Positions 27,038 to 35,600 of a stretch of DNA of 64,000 nucleotides are shown piece after piece. The notes below the pieces were generated by a model. The model was not told where the DNA came from. It saw only the letters and a list, made by a program, of their open reading frames with translations, and ran no database searches. The stretch is from Gemmataceae bacterium. GTDB lineage: Bacteria > Planctomycetota > Planctomycetia > Gemmatales > Gemmataceae. The DNA lies in assembly GCA_901538445.1 (NCBI GenBank), contig LR594584.1, forward strand, positions 2,221,738-2,285,737, given 5' to 3'. A program made the translations under genes and the position numbers. Position 1 is the stretch's first letter, and each line of letters opens with the position of its first letter.

Positions 27038-27526
27038 TCAGTATCTTAACCCGTTCTTGCGGACGTGGACAATCGGGCCGCCGTGGTGGAGCAGTTCGCC
27101 GGCGGCCACGCGACCGACCACGAGAACGTGGTCTCCGGCCTCGACGCGGCGCTCGACGCGGCACAGCAAGTAGGCGTGGGCGGCCAGCAGCACCGGCGGC
27201 GCGTCCCCGTCGCGGCGCACGTCGAGCCCCTCGAACGCCGGCTCGTCCGGCTCGAACCCCTTCCCGAAGTGCGCGATCAGTGCCTTTCCGCCCTCGGGGA
27301 TCACGTTGACCACGAACGGCGCGCCGTCCGCGAGCCAGTCGAGGACGTACCGCCCGGCCCGCACCGCCGCCGACACCAGCGGCGGGTCGAAGGAGCACTG
27401 CTGCACCCAGCTCGCCAGCATCCCCGTCTCGCGGCCGCTGCTGCCGTCGCGCGCCGTCAGTACGAACAGGCCGCTCGGGATTCGCCCCAGCGCCTCGGCG
27501 AACGTCCCGGTTCCCGGTTCACCCAT
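27038..27526 (-). CDS. Flavin reductase family protein
   Basis: This 162-residue protein has the split-barrel FMN-binding fold of flavin reductases and flavoproteins. Visible marks are AEALGRIPSGLFVLTARDG at the N-terminus, MLASWVQQCSFDPPLVSAAV, FVVNVIPEGGKALIAHFGKGF and EAGDHVLVVGRV near the C-terminus. The start at 27526 is backed by AAGGGGG upstream; a longer ORF reaches 27604. It may reduce flavin for an oxygenase, but no such partner lies next to it. It is divergent from the TolC-like gene at 27676. Confidence 0.87.
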   Translation of the reverse strand: MGEPGTGTFAEALGRIPSGLFVLTARDGSSGRETGMLASWVQQCSFDPPLVSAAVRAGRYVLDWLADGAPFVVNVIPEGGKALIAHFGKGFEPDEPAFEGLDVRRDGDAPPVLLAAHAYLLCRVERRVEAGDHVLVVGRVAAGELLHHGGPIVHVRKNGLRY

Positions 27527-27675
27527 GTTGGCCCCCTTACCCACCATGCTAGGGCGCGGCCGGCCTCGCGTTCTCCCGACGCACCTTCTCGGCGCTTTCA
27601 TCAACTCCGTTAAGCTGGGCGGCCGATACCGGACATACCGGATACTCGGGTCGTCCGGCTCGCGCAGGGAATGTC

Positions 27676-30507
27676 ATGAACGAACGCTCCCGGTACGCGC
27701 TGCTCGCGGTCCTCGTGCTCACGCTCGTCGGGCCGGGGTGCTCGCGCAAGTTCTTCCGCAAGGCGGCCGACAAGGACGTCGAGGGGATCATCTCGCAGAA
27801 GAACCAGTTCCCGGACTGGGAGGTGAAGAACTGGTTCGCGTACCCGCACCCGGACGCCCGGTTCGCCGACCCGTTCAACCCGGACCGGCCCCCGTACCCG
27901 CCCGACGACCCCGCGGCCCGCGCCCTGTCGCCGAACCCGCAGCACCCCACGAAGCGCACCGGCGTCGGCCGCGTGGACGGCGAGGGCTACCTGCACCTGT
28001 TGGAACAGTGGGACGCCGAGAACCGCGCCCGCGACGGGGCCGCCGGGAACGTCGGGGCGGTGCCCGAGCCCTCGGGTGTCGTGCCGGCGTCGGCGCAGGT
28101 GAAAGTGGACCTGCCGGCCATCCCCGTGGTTCAGGGCTCGCCGGTGCCGCTGCCGAAGAAGGACGGGCTCCCCAACGTGCCACCCGCACCGTCGGCCGGT
28201 CAGCCCGAACCGCCCCAGGGGTTCCCGAGTACGCAGACGCTCATCGCCCTCGGCGGCAGCCCCGACGACTTCCTCCGCGCGCTCTACACGAACCAAATCG
28301 GGTACCGCATCCGCGTCGATCAGGCCGTGTCGCTCGGCCTCATCAACAGCCGCGAGTTCCAGGACCGCCGCGAGGACCTGTACCTCGCCGCCCTGCCCGT
28401 CACCCTGGAGCGGTACAACTTCGCGGCCCAGGCGTTCTTCGCCGAACAGGTGGTCCGCGACTTCGTCGGGAGCGAACTGGGCGGGGGCCGGCTCTGGAGC
28501 CTGAACACCACCACCGGGGTGAACAAGAACTTCTCGACCGGGGCGTCGCTACTCGTGCGGCTCGCGAACCAGGTGGTCATCGACCTCGGCTCGAACCGGC
28601 CCGACATCGCGTTCTCGAACCTGACGCTCAGCTTCGCGCAACCGTTCCTCCGCGGCGGCGGGTTCGCCGTGAACCTGGAGGCGCTGACTCAGTCCGAGCG
28701 CAGCCTGCTCTACGGCATGCGGTCCTACGCCCGGTTCCGCAAGCTGTTCTACGTCGCTACCGTCGCCGGGCCGGCCGGCGGCCTCGGGCTCACGAACAAC
28801 CCCTACGGGCTCCAGGGGCTGTCCGTGAACCTCGGCCGCGGCATCGGCGGGAACCTGACCTCACCCGTCATCGGGTACTACCCGCTGCTCCAGCAGTCGG
28901 CGGTGATCGCCAACCAGCGGAAGAACGTCGCGTTCCTCAGCCAGCTCCTGCGGCTGTACGAGGCGTTCCGCGAGGGCGGCCAGCAGTCGGACCTCCAGGT
29001 CGGGCAGGTCGAAGTGCAGTTGTTGAACAGCCGCGGGCAGTTGCTCGGCTCACCGAACCCCGGCGGGGGCGGTGGCGGGGGCGGGTCCGGCATCCGCGGG
29101 TTCCTCGACGCCCTCGACAACTACAAGCTCCAGCTCGGGTTGCCGGTGACCGTCGGGCTCGACCTCGACGACGCCCCGCTGCGCCCCATCCGCGAGCAAC
29201 TCACGCGGTTCGAGAACATCTACGCCGACCTCGCGAAGTTCGAGACGACGGCCCGGCAGTACAACCTGAACGACCCGATCGGCGAGTTCCGGCCGCGGTG
29301 GCGTCGGCTCCTGACCGAGTCGGACCTCGTTCGCGGCACGACATTTTCCCGCACAATCGGCGCAAGATGGGACGCCTGGGCGGGTTTAACTGATGACGCG
29401 TTCGCTTCGCGCTCGGCGGACATCAGGAAGCAGCGGACCGCACTGCTCGACGAGCGCGCGAAGCGGCAGCTCGAAGGGAAGCCCGAGCCGCCGGCCGAAA
29501 TCCGCCGGCTGGCGGCGCTCGACGCGGAACTCGACCTCGCGGCGTTCGAGCGGGCCGTGCGGGTGTACGTCGCCCGCCCGTGGCTGAAGCTCGACGGCCC
29601 GGCACGGGCCGCGAACCAGGCCGGGGCGTTCCGCGACGTGTTCTACGCCTTTTATCAGGTGGCGCTGGAGGCCCGGAACGAGCGGCTCGCCGACGTCCGC
29701 ACCAAGTGGCCGGACCTGCCGCCGCTCATGGTCAACGGGGTGAACCTGCTCGACACCGACCTCGACGACGCCTACACGGTCGGCGTCCAGACCGCCCTGT
29801 CGGGCCGGTTGGACCTGATGAACGCACGGGGGCAGGTGGTCGACGCGTTCCGCCAGATCGCGGTTCAGGCCAACGCCTTGCAGGGGACGTTCAACGTCCA
29901 GTATGATCACAGCGCGGCGACCCCGGCGGGGGGGAGCCAGCCGTTCAACTTCTCGGGGAGCCGGTCCCGCCAGACCCTGACGTTCACCGGCGAGTTGCCC
30001 CTGGTCCGCCGCGCCGAGCGGAACGACTACCGGGCCGCTCTCATCGGCTACCAACGCCAGCGGCGTACACTAATGGCGTTCGAGGACAACATCGCCACGG
30101 ACGTGCGGAACGACATCCGGGAACTGCGAACCCAGGCGCAGTTGTACCGCATCCAACAGCGGGTGGTCGACCTGGGGTACTCGCAGGTGGACAACGCCAA
30201 GGAGCTGCTGGTGGCCCCGCCCGCCCCGGGCGCGGCGAGCGACGCCGGCAGCGCGGCCGCCCTGACGCAGCAGGTGCTCCAGGCGCAGAGCAGCCTCTTG
30301 ACCGCCCAGAACGCGCTGTACACGCTGTGGGTGAACTACCTGACCGCCCGCATGAACTTGTACCTCGACCTAGAGTTAATGCAACTCGACGAACGCGGGG
30401 TGTGGATCAATGAGCAAAGCACCGAACCAGATCGAGGACCCGCTGGCGGGCAGCCCCGCGAGCGGCTGCCCGCTCCCCGGCCCGCTGACCCAGCCGACCG
30501 GAAGTAA
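27676..30507 (+). CDS. TolC-like outer membrane efflux protein with long N-terminal extension
   Basis: This 943-residue protein is roughly twice the usual TolC length. It starts with a lipobox signal (LVGPGCSRK), then a charged, Pro-rich region of about 190 residues, then two alpha-helical/beta-barrel halves. TolC-like features include FSNLTLSFAQPFLRGG, the helical region around NVAFLSQLLRLYEAF, and TFTGELPLVRRAERNDYRAALIGYQRQRR in the second half. A Gly run near residue 465 separates parts. Its 3' end overlaps the membrane fusion protein gene by 98 bases. With the next three genes it would form a trans-envelope ABC export system. Confidence 0.87.
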   Translation: MNERSRYALLAVLVLTLVGPGCSRKFFRKAADKDVEGIISQKNQFPDWEVKNWFAYPHPDARFADPFNPDRPPYPPDDPAARALSPNPQHPTKRTGVGRVDGEGYLHLLEQWDAENRARDGAAGNVGAVPEPSGVVPASAQVKVDLPAIPVVQGSPVPLPKKDGLPNVPPAPSAGQPEPPQGFPSTQTLIALGGSPDDFLRALYTNQIGYRIRVDQAVSLGLINSREFQDRREDLYLAALPVTLERYNFAAQAFFAEQVVRDFVGSELGGGRLWSLNTTTGVNKNFSTGASLLVRLANQVVIDLGSNRPDIAFSNLTLSFAQPFLRGGGFAVNLEALTQSERSLLYGMRSYARFRKLFYVATVAGPAGGLGLTNNPYGLQGLSVNLGRGIGGNLTSPVIGYYPLLQQSAVIANQRKNVAFLSQLLRLYEAFREGGQQSDLQVGQVEVQLLNSRGQLLGSPNPGGGGGGGGSGIRGFLDALDNYKLQLGLPVTVGLDLDDAPLRPIREQLTRFENIYADLAKFETTARQYNLNDPIGEFRPRWRRLLTESDLVRGTTFSRTIGARWDAWAGLTDDAFASRSADIRKQRTALLDERAKRQLEGKPEPPAEIRRLAALDAELDLAAFERAVRVYVARPWLKLDGPARAANQAGAFRDVFYAFYQVALEARNERLADVRTKWPDLPPLMVNGVNLLDTDLDDAYTVGVQTALSGRLDLMNARGQVVDAFRQIAVQANALQGTFNVQYDHSAATPAGGSQPFNFSGSRSRQTLTFTGELPLVRRAERNDYRAALIGYQRQRRTLMAFEDNIATDVRNDIRELRTQAQLYRIQQRVVDLGYSQVDNAKELLVAPPAPGAASDAGSAAALTQQVLQAQSSLLTAQNALYTLWVNYLTARMNLYLDLELMQLDERGVWINEQSTEPDRGPAGGQPRERLPAPRPADPADRK

Positions 30508-32587
30508 GCCGGGGCTGCCCCGGGCCCTGCCGAGCGCCGCCGCGAAGCGGTCCGGCCGGGCGAGGGGGCTCGTCGCGGCCGCGGCCGCCGGCGCCGCGTT
30601 CCTCGCGGCCGACGCCGGGTCGTACTTCTTCTTCAACAAGGGGTGGGTCACCAGCGCCGTCCTCGGCGAGCGGACCGTCGCGCGGCCCGACGTGATCCTC
30701 CACACGGTCAAGAAGGAGGAGCTGCGGGTCACCGTCATCGAGAAGGGGACGCTCGAGAGCGCCGACAGCCGCGAGATCGTGTGCAAGGTCCGCGCGGGGT
30801 CGAAGGGGTTCGCGACCACCATCAAGGAGGTCATCGACGACGGCACCCGGGTCAAGCCGGGGCAGTTGCTCATGGTCCTCGACGACTCGGCCCTGAAGGA
30901 CCAGGAGGAGTCGCAGCGGATCGTGTACCAGACCGCCGCGGCCGCCAAGGTGAAGGCCGAGAAGGACTACGAGATCCAGATCAAGAAGAACGAGAGCGCG
31001 ATCGCCCTGGCCCAGACGACCCTGTCGCTGGCCGAGATCGAGCTCGACAAGCTCACCGGGTTCGCCCACGACCCGGCCCTGCTCGCGCTGGCGGCCGCCG
31101 CCGGGGTCCCCGCGTCGCTCGCCGAGGGCGGGTCGTACCGCCAGGAGCTCGACGACCTCTCGGGCCAGATCTCGCTGGCCCAGTCCACCGTCGAGCAGAA
31201 CCGCGAGCGGGCCGCGTGGGCCGAGCGGATGGTCAAGCTCAGCTACATGAGCTCGGCCCAGGCCCAGGCCGAGAAGTCGCGGCTCGACAGCTCGATCGAG
31301 GACCTCCGCAGCAAGATGGCGAAGAAGGCGCTGCTCATCTCGCACGACCGCCGCCAGCGGGTCACCGACCTGACCAGCAAGCGGGACAACGCCCGCCGCG
31401 ACCTCGAAAAGGCGAAGCTGGAGGCCGACGCGACCGAGATCCAGTTCCGCATCGAGATGCAGACCAAGACGTCCATCTTCAACCAGGAGCAGGACAAGCT
31501 CGACGACATCCAGCAGCAGCGCCGCGAGTGCCGGATCCACGCCCCGGACGACATCGAGGAGGGCTCGATGGTCGTGTACTTCAAGCCCGAGTCGAGCCGG
31601 TTCGGCAGCTCGTCGTCGCAGGGACTCATCGAGCAGGGCGCGCAGGTGAAGGAGGGGCAGAAGATGCTCCGGATCCCGAACCTGTCGCGGATGCAGGTGA
31701 ACACCAAGGTCCACGAGGCGATGGTCGCCCGGATCCGCGGCGACGTGCGGGTGCCGACCAAGATCGTCGAGTTCGCCCAGGCCGCGATGCTGCTCGCCAC
31801 CGACCCCTACGGGCGGCTGGTGGCGGGCCGCCCGGAGGTGACCGAGAAGGTCCGCGAGGCGCTCCGCGAGAGCGCCCGGCGGGACGGGGACCGGGGCCGC
31901 GACGTCGAGTACGAGAAGGTGTCCGACGGCCAGCGGGCCACCATCCGCCTCGACTCGATCCCGACCAAGCAGTTCGTCGGACACGTCCGCACCGTCGCCG
32001 CGGTCGCCAGCCAGGCCGACATGTTCATGTCCGACGTCAAGCTGTACCAGACCCTGGTCCGCATCGACGGCGAACTCGGGCCGGACGGCAAGGTGGTCCC
32101 GCTCCGGCAGGTCATCGCCCGCGAGGGCGAGTTGCTCAAGCCGGACATGACGGCCGAGGTCACGATCAACGTGGACGCAGTGAAGACCCCGGTGCTGACG
32201 GCCCCGATCCAGGCGGTCCTCGGCGGCACCGAAATGGGCGCGACCCGCGAGGTGTTCGTCAAGACGCCCGACGGCGGGTACGAGCGGCGGACGGTCACGC
32301 TCGGGCTGTACAACGAGCGGATGGTCGAGGTCCGGTCCGGGCTCAACGAGGGCGACGAGATCGCCGTGAACCCGAAGGTGTTGCTCGGCGACTCGAAGTC
32401 CAAGACCCGCGACGGCGGCGACCAGAAGGGCGGCGGCGACGCCAAGGACGCCGACGGCAAGGGCGGCGGCGACGCCCCGACCAAGAAGGGCAAGCGGCCC
32501 CCGGGCGGCATGCCCCCAGGCGGTCCCGGTGGCGGCCCCGGCGGGGGCGCTGGCGGCCCCCCGGGGGGCGGCAACAAGGACGGGTGA
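30410..32587 (+). CDS. HlyD/MacA-type membrane fusion protein
   Basis: This 725-residue protein has a cytoplasmic N-terminus, one membrane helix at about 45-68 (VAAAAAGAAFLAADAGSYFFF), then a long periplasmic part. The barrel-sandwich half motif is KEELRVTVIEKGTLESADSREIVCKVRAG; then a long helical hairpin rich in Gln/Glu/Lys (about 155-390), then beta-barrel and membrane-proximal domains (GQRATIRLDSIPTKQFVGHVRTVAAVASQ and PDMTAEVTINVDAVKTPVL). The tail is Gly/Pro-rich low complexity. It connects the ABC permease with the TolC-like protein. The start overlaps the TolC-like gene's end by 98 bases. Confidence 0.9.
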   Translation: MSKAPNQIEDPLAGSPASGCPLPGPLTQPTGSKPGLPRALPSAAAKRSGRARGLVAAAAAGAAFLAADAGSYFFFNKGWVTSAVLGERTVARPDVILHTVKKEELRVTVIEKGTLESADSREIVCKVRAGSKGFATTIKEVIDDGTRVKPGQLLMVLDDSALKDQEESQRIVYQTAAAAKVKAEKDYEIQIKKNESAIALAQTTLSLAEIELDKLTGFAHDPALLALAAAAGVPASLAEGGSYRQELDDLSGQISLAQSTVEQNRERAAWAERMVKLSYMSSAQAQAEKSRLDSSIEDLRSKMAKKALLISHDRRQRVTDLTSKRDNARRDLEKAKLEADATEIQFRIEMQTKTSIFNQEQDKLDDIQQQRRECRIHAPDDIEEGSMVVYFKPESSRFGSSSSQGLIEQGAQVKEGQKMLRIPNLSRMQVNTKVHEAMVARIRGDVRVPTKIVEFAQAAMLLATDPYGRLVAGRPEVTEKVREALRESARRDGDRGRDVEYEKVSDGQRATIRLDSIPTKQFVGHVRTVAAVASQADMFMSDVKLYQTLVRIDGELGPDGKVVPLRQVIAREGELLKPDMTAEVTINVDAVKTPVLTAPIQAVLGGTEMGATREVFVKTPDGGYERRTVTLGLYNERMVEVRSGLNEGDEIAVNPKVLLGDSKSKTRDGGDQKGGGDAKDADGKGGGDAPTKKGKRPPGGMPPGGPGGGPGGGAGGPPGGGNKDG

Positions 32588-32612
32588 CCCCGGGGCGGGT
32601 AGCATCTGGCCG

Positions 32613-32676
32613 GGCGAACCCTGAGCGCCAGCGAGGGGGTGCACCTTTACCCCCTCGCTGGCGCTCAGGGTTCGCC
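32613..32676. repeat. Perfect 28-bp palindrome
   Basis: GGCGAACCCTGAGCGCCAGC is the start of a 28-base arm (32613-32640) that pairs perfectly with 32649-32676 around an eight-base loop. It sits between the membrane fusion protein and ATPase genes. It is probably a mobile intergenic palindrome; it could attenuate transcription into the ATPase gene. Confidence 0.88.
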
Positions 32677-32743
32677 AAACTGCCCCGGCTGCGACCGGCC
32701 CGGGACTCGAAACCTTGAACACGAAACTTGAAACTGCACGCTC

Positions 32744-33448
32744 ATGCCACCCATCGTCCGCGTCGTCGATCTGGTCAAGAACTACTACATGGGGACGCAG
32801 ACCGTGAACGTCCTCAAGGGGCTGAACCTCACGTTCGAGGAGGGCGACTTCGTCGCCCTCATGGGGCCGTCCGGGTCGGGCAAGTCCACGCTGCTCAACG
32901 TCCTCGGGTGCCTCGACCGGCCCACGTCCGGCGCGTACTACCTCGGCGACGTGAACGTGGCCGAGATGAACGACGACCAACTCTCGGAGGTCCGCAGCAC
33001 GTACCTCGGGTTCATCTTCCAGTCGTACAACCTGCTCCCGCAGTACACCGTCGTCGAGAACATCGAGCTGCCGCTCCTGTACCAGGGGATCAAGCTCGAC
33101 GAGGCGACGAAGGACCGGTGCGTGAAGCTGGCCGAGATGGTCGGGCTCGCCGAGCGGCTCGACCACCGCCCGCTGCAACTGTCCGGCGGACAGCAGCAGC
33201 GCGTGGCCATCGCCCGGAGCCTGGTGAACGACCCGCACCTGATCCTCGGCGACGAACCGACCGGGAACCTCGACACGAAGACCAGCATCGAGATCATGCA
33301 GATGCTCCGGACGCTCAACCGGAGCGGCAAGACGATCATCATGGTGACGCACGAGAACGACATCGCCGAGTGGGCGCGGCGGGTCGTGCGGCTCCGCGAC
33401 GGCCGGGTCGAGTCCGACGTCCGCAACGACACCCGCACCGTGGCGTGA
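32744..33448 (+). CDS. ABC transporter ATP-binding protein, MacB/LolD-type
   Basis: This 234-residue protein is a complete ABC nucleotide-binding domain: Walker A GPSGSGKST, Q-loop FIFQSYNLLPQ, ABC signature LSGGQQQRVAIARSL, Walker B LILGDEPTGNLD, and the H-loop in IIMVTHEND. It belongs to the MacB/LolD/FtsE branch that works with FtsX-like permeases, matching the permease gene 429 bases downstream. It energises the tripartite exporter of this locus. Substrate cannot be predicted; the branch covers peptides, lipoproteins, macrolides and other hydrophobic molecules. Confidence 0.94.
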   Translation: MPPIVRVVDLVKNYYMGTQTVNVLKGLNLTFEEGDFVALMGPSGSGKSTLLNVLGCLDRPTSGAYYLGDVNVAEMNDDQLSEVRSTYLGFIFQSYNLLPQYTVVENIELPLLYQGIKLDEATKDRCVKLAEMVGLAERLDHRPLQLSGGQQQRVAIARSLVNDPHLILGDEPTGNLDTKTSIEIMQMLRTLNRSGKTIIMVTHENDIAEWARRVVRLRDGRVESDVRNDTRTVA

Positions 33449-33514
33449 GGCGGGGGGCGGCCGAGGTGGTTGCGCCACGCCCGCCCACCGTGCTACGGAG
33501 ACGGACCGGTGCAA

Positions 33515-33820
33515 CACCTCGCCCCCGGTCTCGGGGGGAGAGGTCGCGACGAGTCCTCGAGTCGCGGGTGAGGGGGCGAAACCCTCACCCGCTTCCGCCA
33601 GGTTCGCGTGATCGGTAAATTGCGTGCGTGGTGCCCCCTCACCCGCCGCGGTCAGAGCCCCGCTGCGACCTCTCCCCCCAGACGGGGGGCGAGGTGGGGC
33701 TCACCGGGCTGCTTCCCGACGCACCGGCCCGCGTCGCTAGCGAGTGGCACAGGTGCCCCACCTCGCCCCGTTCCGACGGGGAGAGGTCGCGACCCGGCTC
33801 TGCGGGTCGCGGGTGAGGGG
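33515..33820. repeat. Three copies of an intergenic palindromic repeat between ATPase and permease
   Basis: The 428 bases between the ATPase and permease genes hold no ORF of interest but three copies of one element, at about 33515-33577, 33634-33698 (inverted) and 33757-33820. Each combines CACCTCGCCCC, a GGGGAGAGGTCGCGAC arm and a GTCGCGGGTGAGGGG arm. Related but shorter elements lie at 35.3-35.5 kb. Such REP-like units spread in the genomes of many high-GC bacteria. Confidence 0.82.
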
Positions 33821-33876
33821 CGGCCACGCACAAGGGCCACCGGGTACGCGAACCGTCCCAACACACGATCTCCGAC

Positions 33877-35283
33877 ATGAACACCTTCTTCGAAGCCCCG
33901 TCGCAGTCGAACCTGATCGCACTGGCGGCCGCGGCCCTTGTCGCGGTCGCGGCGTGCGTCTGGGCGGTGGCGAAGGTCCGCCGCAGCGGGGCCGGGGCCA
34001 AGCTCCAGCGGAGCGTGGACCTCGCGGTCAAGAGCCTGTGGCTCCACAAGCTCCGGTCGTTCCTGTCGGTCCTCGGCATCATCATCGGCACCAGCTCGGT
34101 CATCGCGCTGATGGCGTTCGGCGAGGGGTCCATGCAGGACGCCCTCGAAGACATCCGCCGCCAGGGCGCGACCAACATCATCGTCCGCAGCGTGAAGCCG
34201 TCCGACGACTCGGCCACCGCGACCCGCACGTGGGTGAACTCCTACGGGCTGGTGAAGCGGGACCTGGAGCGGATCGACACGATCGGCGACTCGATCGTCC
34301 GCGTGGTCCCGATCCGGGTGTTCCCGACCGAGGCCCGGTTCCTGGAGCGGCTCGTCAACGCCCGGGTCATCGGCACCACGCCCGAGTACGCCGACGTCCA
34401 CAAGCTCGAACTGTCCCGCGGCCGGTTCCTGATGCCGACCGACGACCGGGACCGGAAGAACGTGTGCGTGCTCGGGGCCGAGGTGGCCGACAAGCTGTTC
34501 CCGTTCGAGGACCCGGTCGGGCGGTCGGTGCTGATGCGGACGTTCGACTTCACCGTGGTCGGGGTGGTCCGCGAGCGGATGCCGACCGGCGGGAGCGGCG
34601 GGAGCCAGGCGGCCGAGGAGTTCAACCGCGACATCTACGTCCCGCTGAACACGACCGTGGCCCGGTTCGGCGAGGTCATCTCGGTCCGCTCGTCCGGGTC
34701 GCGGGTGAACGAGAAGGTGCAGTACAACCAGGTGACGATCACCGTGTCGGACATCGACAAGGTGCGGCCCGTGGGCGACTCGGTCCGGGCGATCCTGGAG
34801 CAGGAGCACGGGGCCAAGAAGGACTGGGCCGTCACCATCCCGCTCGACAAGCTCGAGGAGGCCGAGCGCGCGAAGAACCGGTTCCTCACGCTCATGGCGA
34901 TGATCGCGTCGATCTCGCTGCTCGTCGGCGGCATCGGGATCATGAACATCATGCTCGCGACCGTGACCGAGCGGACCCGCGAGATCGGCATCCGCCGCGC
35001 CCTCGGCGCGAAGCAGAAGGACATCACCCTCCAGTTCCTCGTCGAGGCGGTCGTGCAGACCACCGTGGGCGGGCTGTGCGGCGTGCTGCTCGGGATCGTG
35101 ATGGTGTTCCTGGTGCCGCTCGTGTGGGGGCTGTTCGCGGCCAACCCGCTGCCGGCAAAGGTCCACGTCCCGGCGATCTTCCTGTCGCTGTTCGTGTCGA
35201 TCGGCGTCGGGGTGCTGTTCGGGTGGTACCCGGCCCGCCGGGCCGCCCGGCTCGACCCGATCGAGGCGCTCCGGCACGACTGA
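33877..35283 (+). CDS. MacB/FtsX-type ABC transporter permease
   Basis: This 468-residue protein has an extra N-terminal membrane helix (LIALAAAALVAVAACVWAVA), then the MacB layout: a first core helix (LHKLRSFLSVLGIIIGTSSVIALMAFG), a large periplasmic MacB_PCD domain (about 100-330), then three membrane helices in the FtsX domain: LTLMAMIASISLLVGGIGIMNIMLA, the region VVQTTVGGLCGVLLGIVMVFLVPL, and IFLSLFVSIGVGVLFGWYPA. The motif TRVREIGIRRALGAK appears as TERTREIGIRRALGAKQ. It completes the TolC-MFP-ATPase-permease set. Confidence 0.92.
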   Translation: MNTFFEAPSQSNLIALAAAALVAVAACVWAVAKVRRSGAGAKLQRSVDLAVKSLWLHKLRSFLSVLGIIIGTSSVIALMAFGEGSMQDALEDIRRQGATNIIVRSVKPSDDSATATRTWVNSYGLVKRDLERIDTIGDSIVRVVPIRVFPTEARFLERLVNARVIGTTPEYADVHKLELSRGRFLMPTDDRDRKNVCVLGAEVADKLFPFEDPVGRSVLMRTFDFTVVGVVRERMPTGGSGGSQAAEEFNRDIYVPLNTTVARFGEVISVRSSGSRVNEKVQYNQVTITVSDIDKVRPVGDSVRAILEQEHGAKKDWAVTIPLDKLEEAERAKNRFLTLMAMIASISLLVGGIGIMNIMLATVTERTREIGIRRALGAKQKDITLQFLVEAVVQTTVGGLCGVLLGIVMVFLVPLVWGLFAANPLPAKVHVPAIFLSLFVSIGVGVLFGWYPARRAARLDPIEALRHD

Positions 35284-35600
35284 CCCCGCATCGCGGTGAT
35301 CCGGTGCGTTCCGTAGCGGGTTTCCCTTGCGGGAGAGGGCAAGACCGTCCGGGCCGCTTGTGTCTTCTCCCTCTCCCCTTGCGGGAGAGGGTGGCGAGGC
35401 TCTGCGAGCCGGGTGAGGGGTCGGGCCTCGACCTCTCAGCAGGTTCGACCCCTCGCCCGCCGCTCGGGGACTCGCGGCACCCTCTCCCGCAAGGGGAGAG
35501 GGCACCAAGACGCCACGGTTACGCATCTACCAGACTCGGTATGAGAGTCCCCAAGCACCGGCCTCACAGAGGCCGGCTACAGTGAGCATTCAACGAGATT
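35284..35600. other. Intergenic region holding inverted REP-like copies
   Basis: This stretch between the permease stop and the IS left end has no convincing gene. It holds a partial repeat near 35321-35340 and two full, mutually inverted copies of the CCCTCTCCCCTTGCGGGAG-type element at 35369-35425 and 35446-35502. They may fold into large hairpins. Confidence 0.75.
35369..35502. repeat. Pair of inverted REP-like elements
   Basis: One copy (35369-35425) reads CCCTCTCCCCTTGCGGGAG followed by a GGCGAGGCTCTGCG word and GGGTGAGGGG. The second (35446-35502) is its inverse, ending GCAAGGGGAGAGGG. Together they form a composite palindrome directly upstream of the IS element. Confidence 0.82.
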
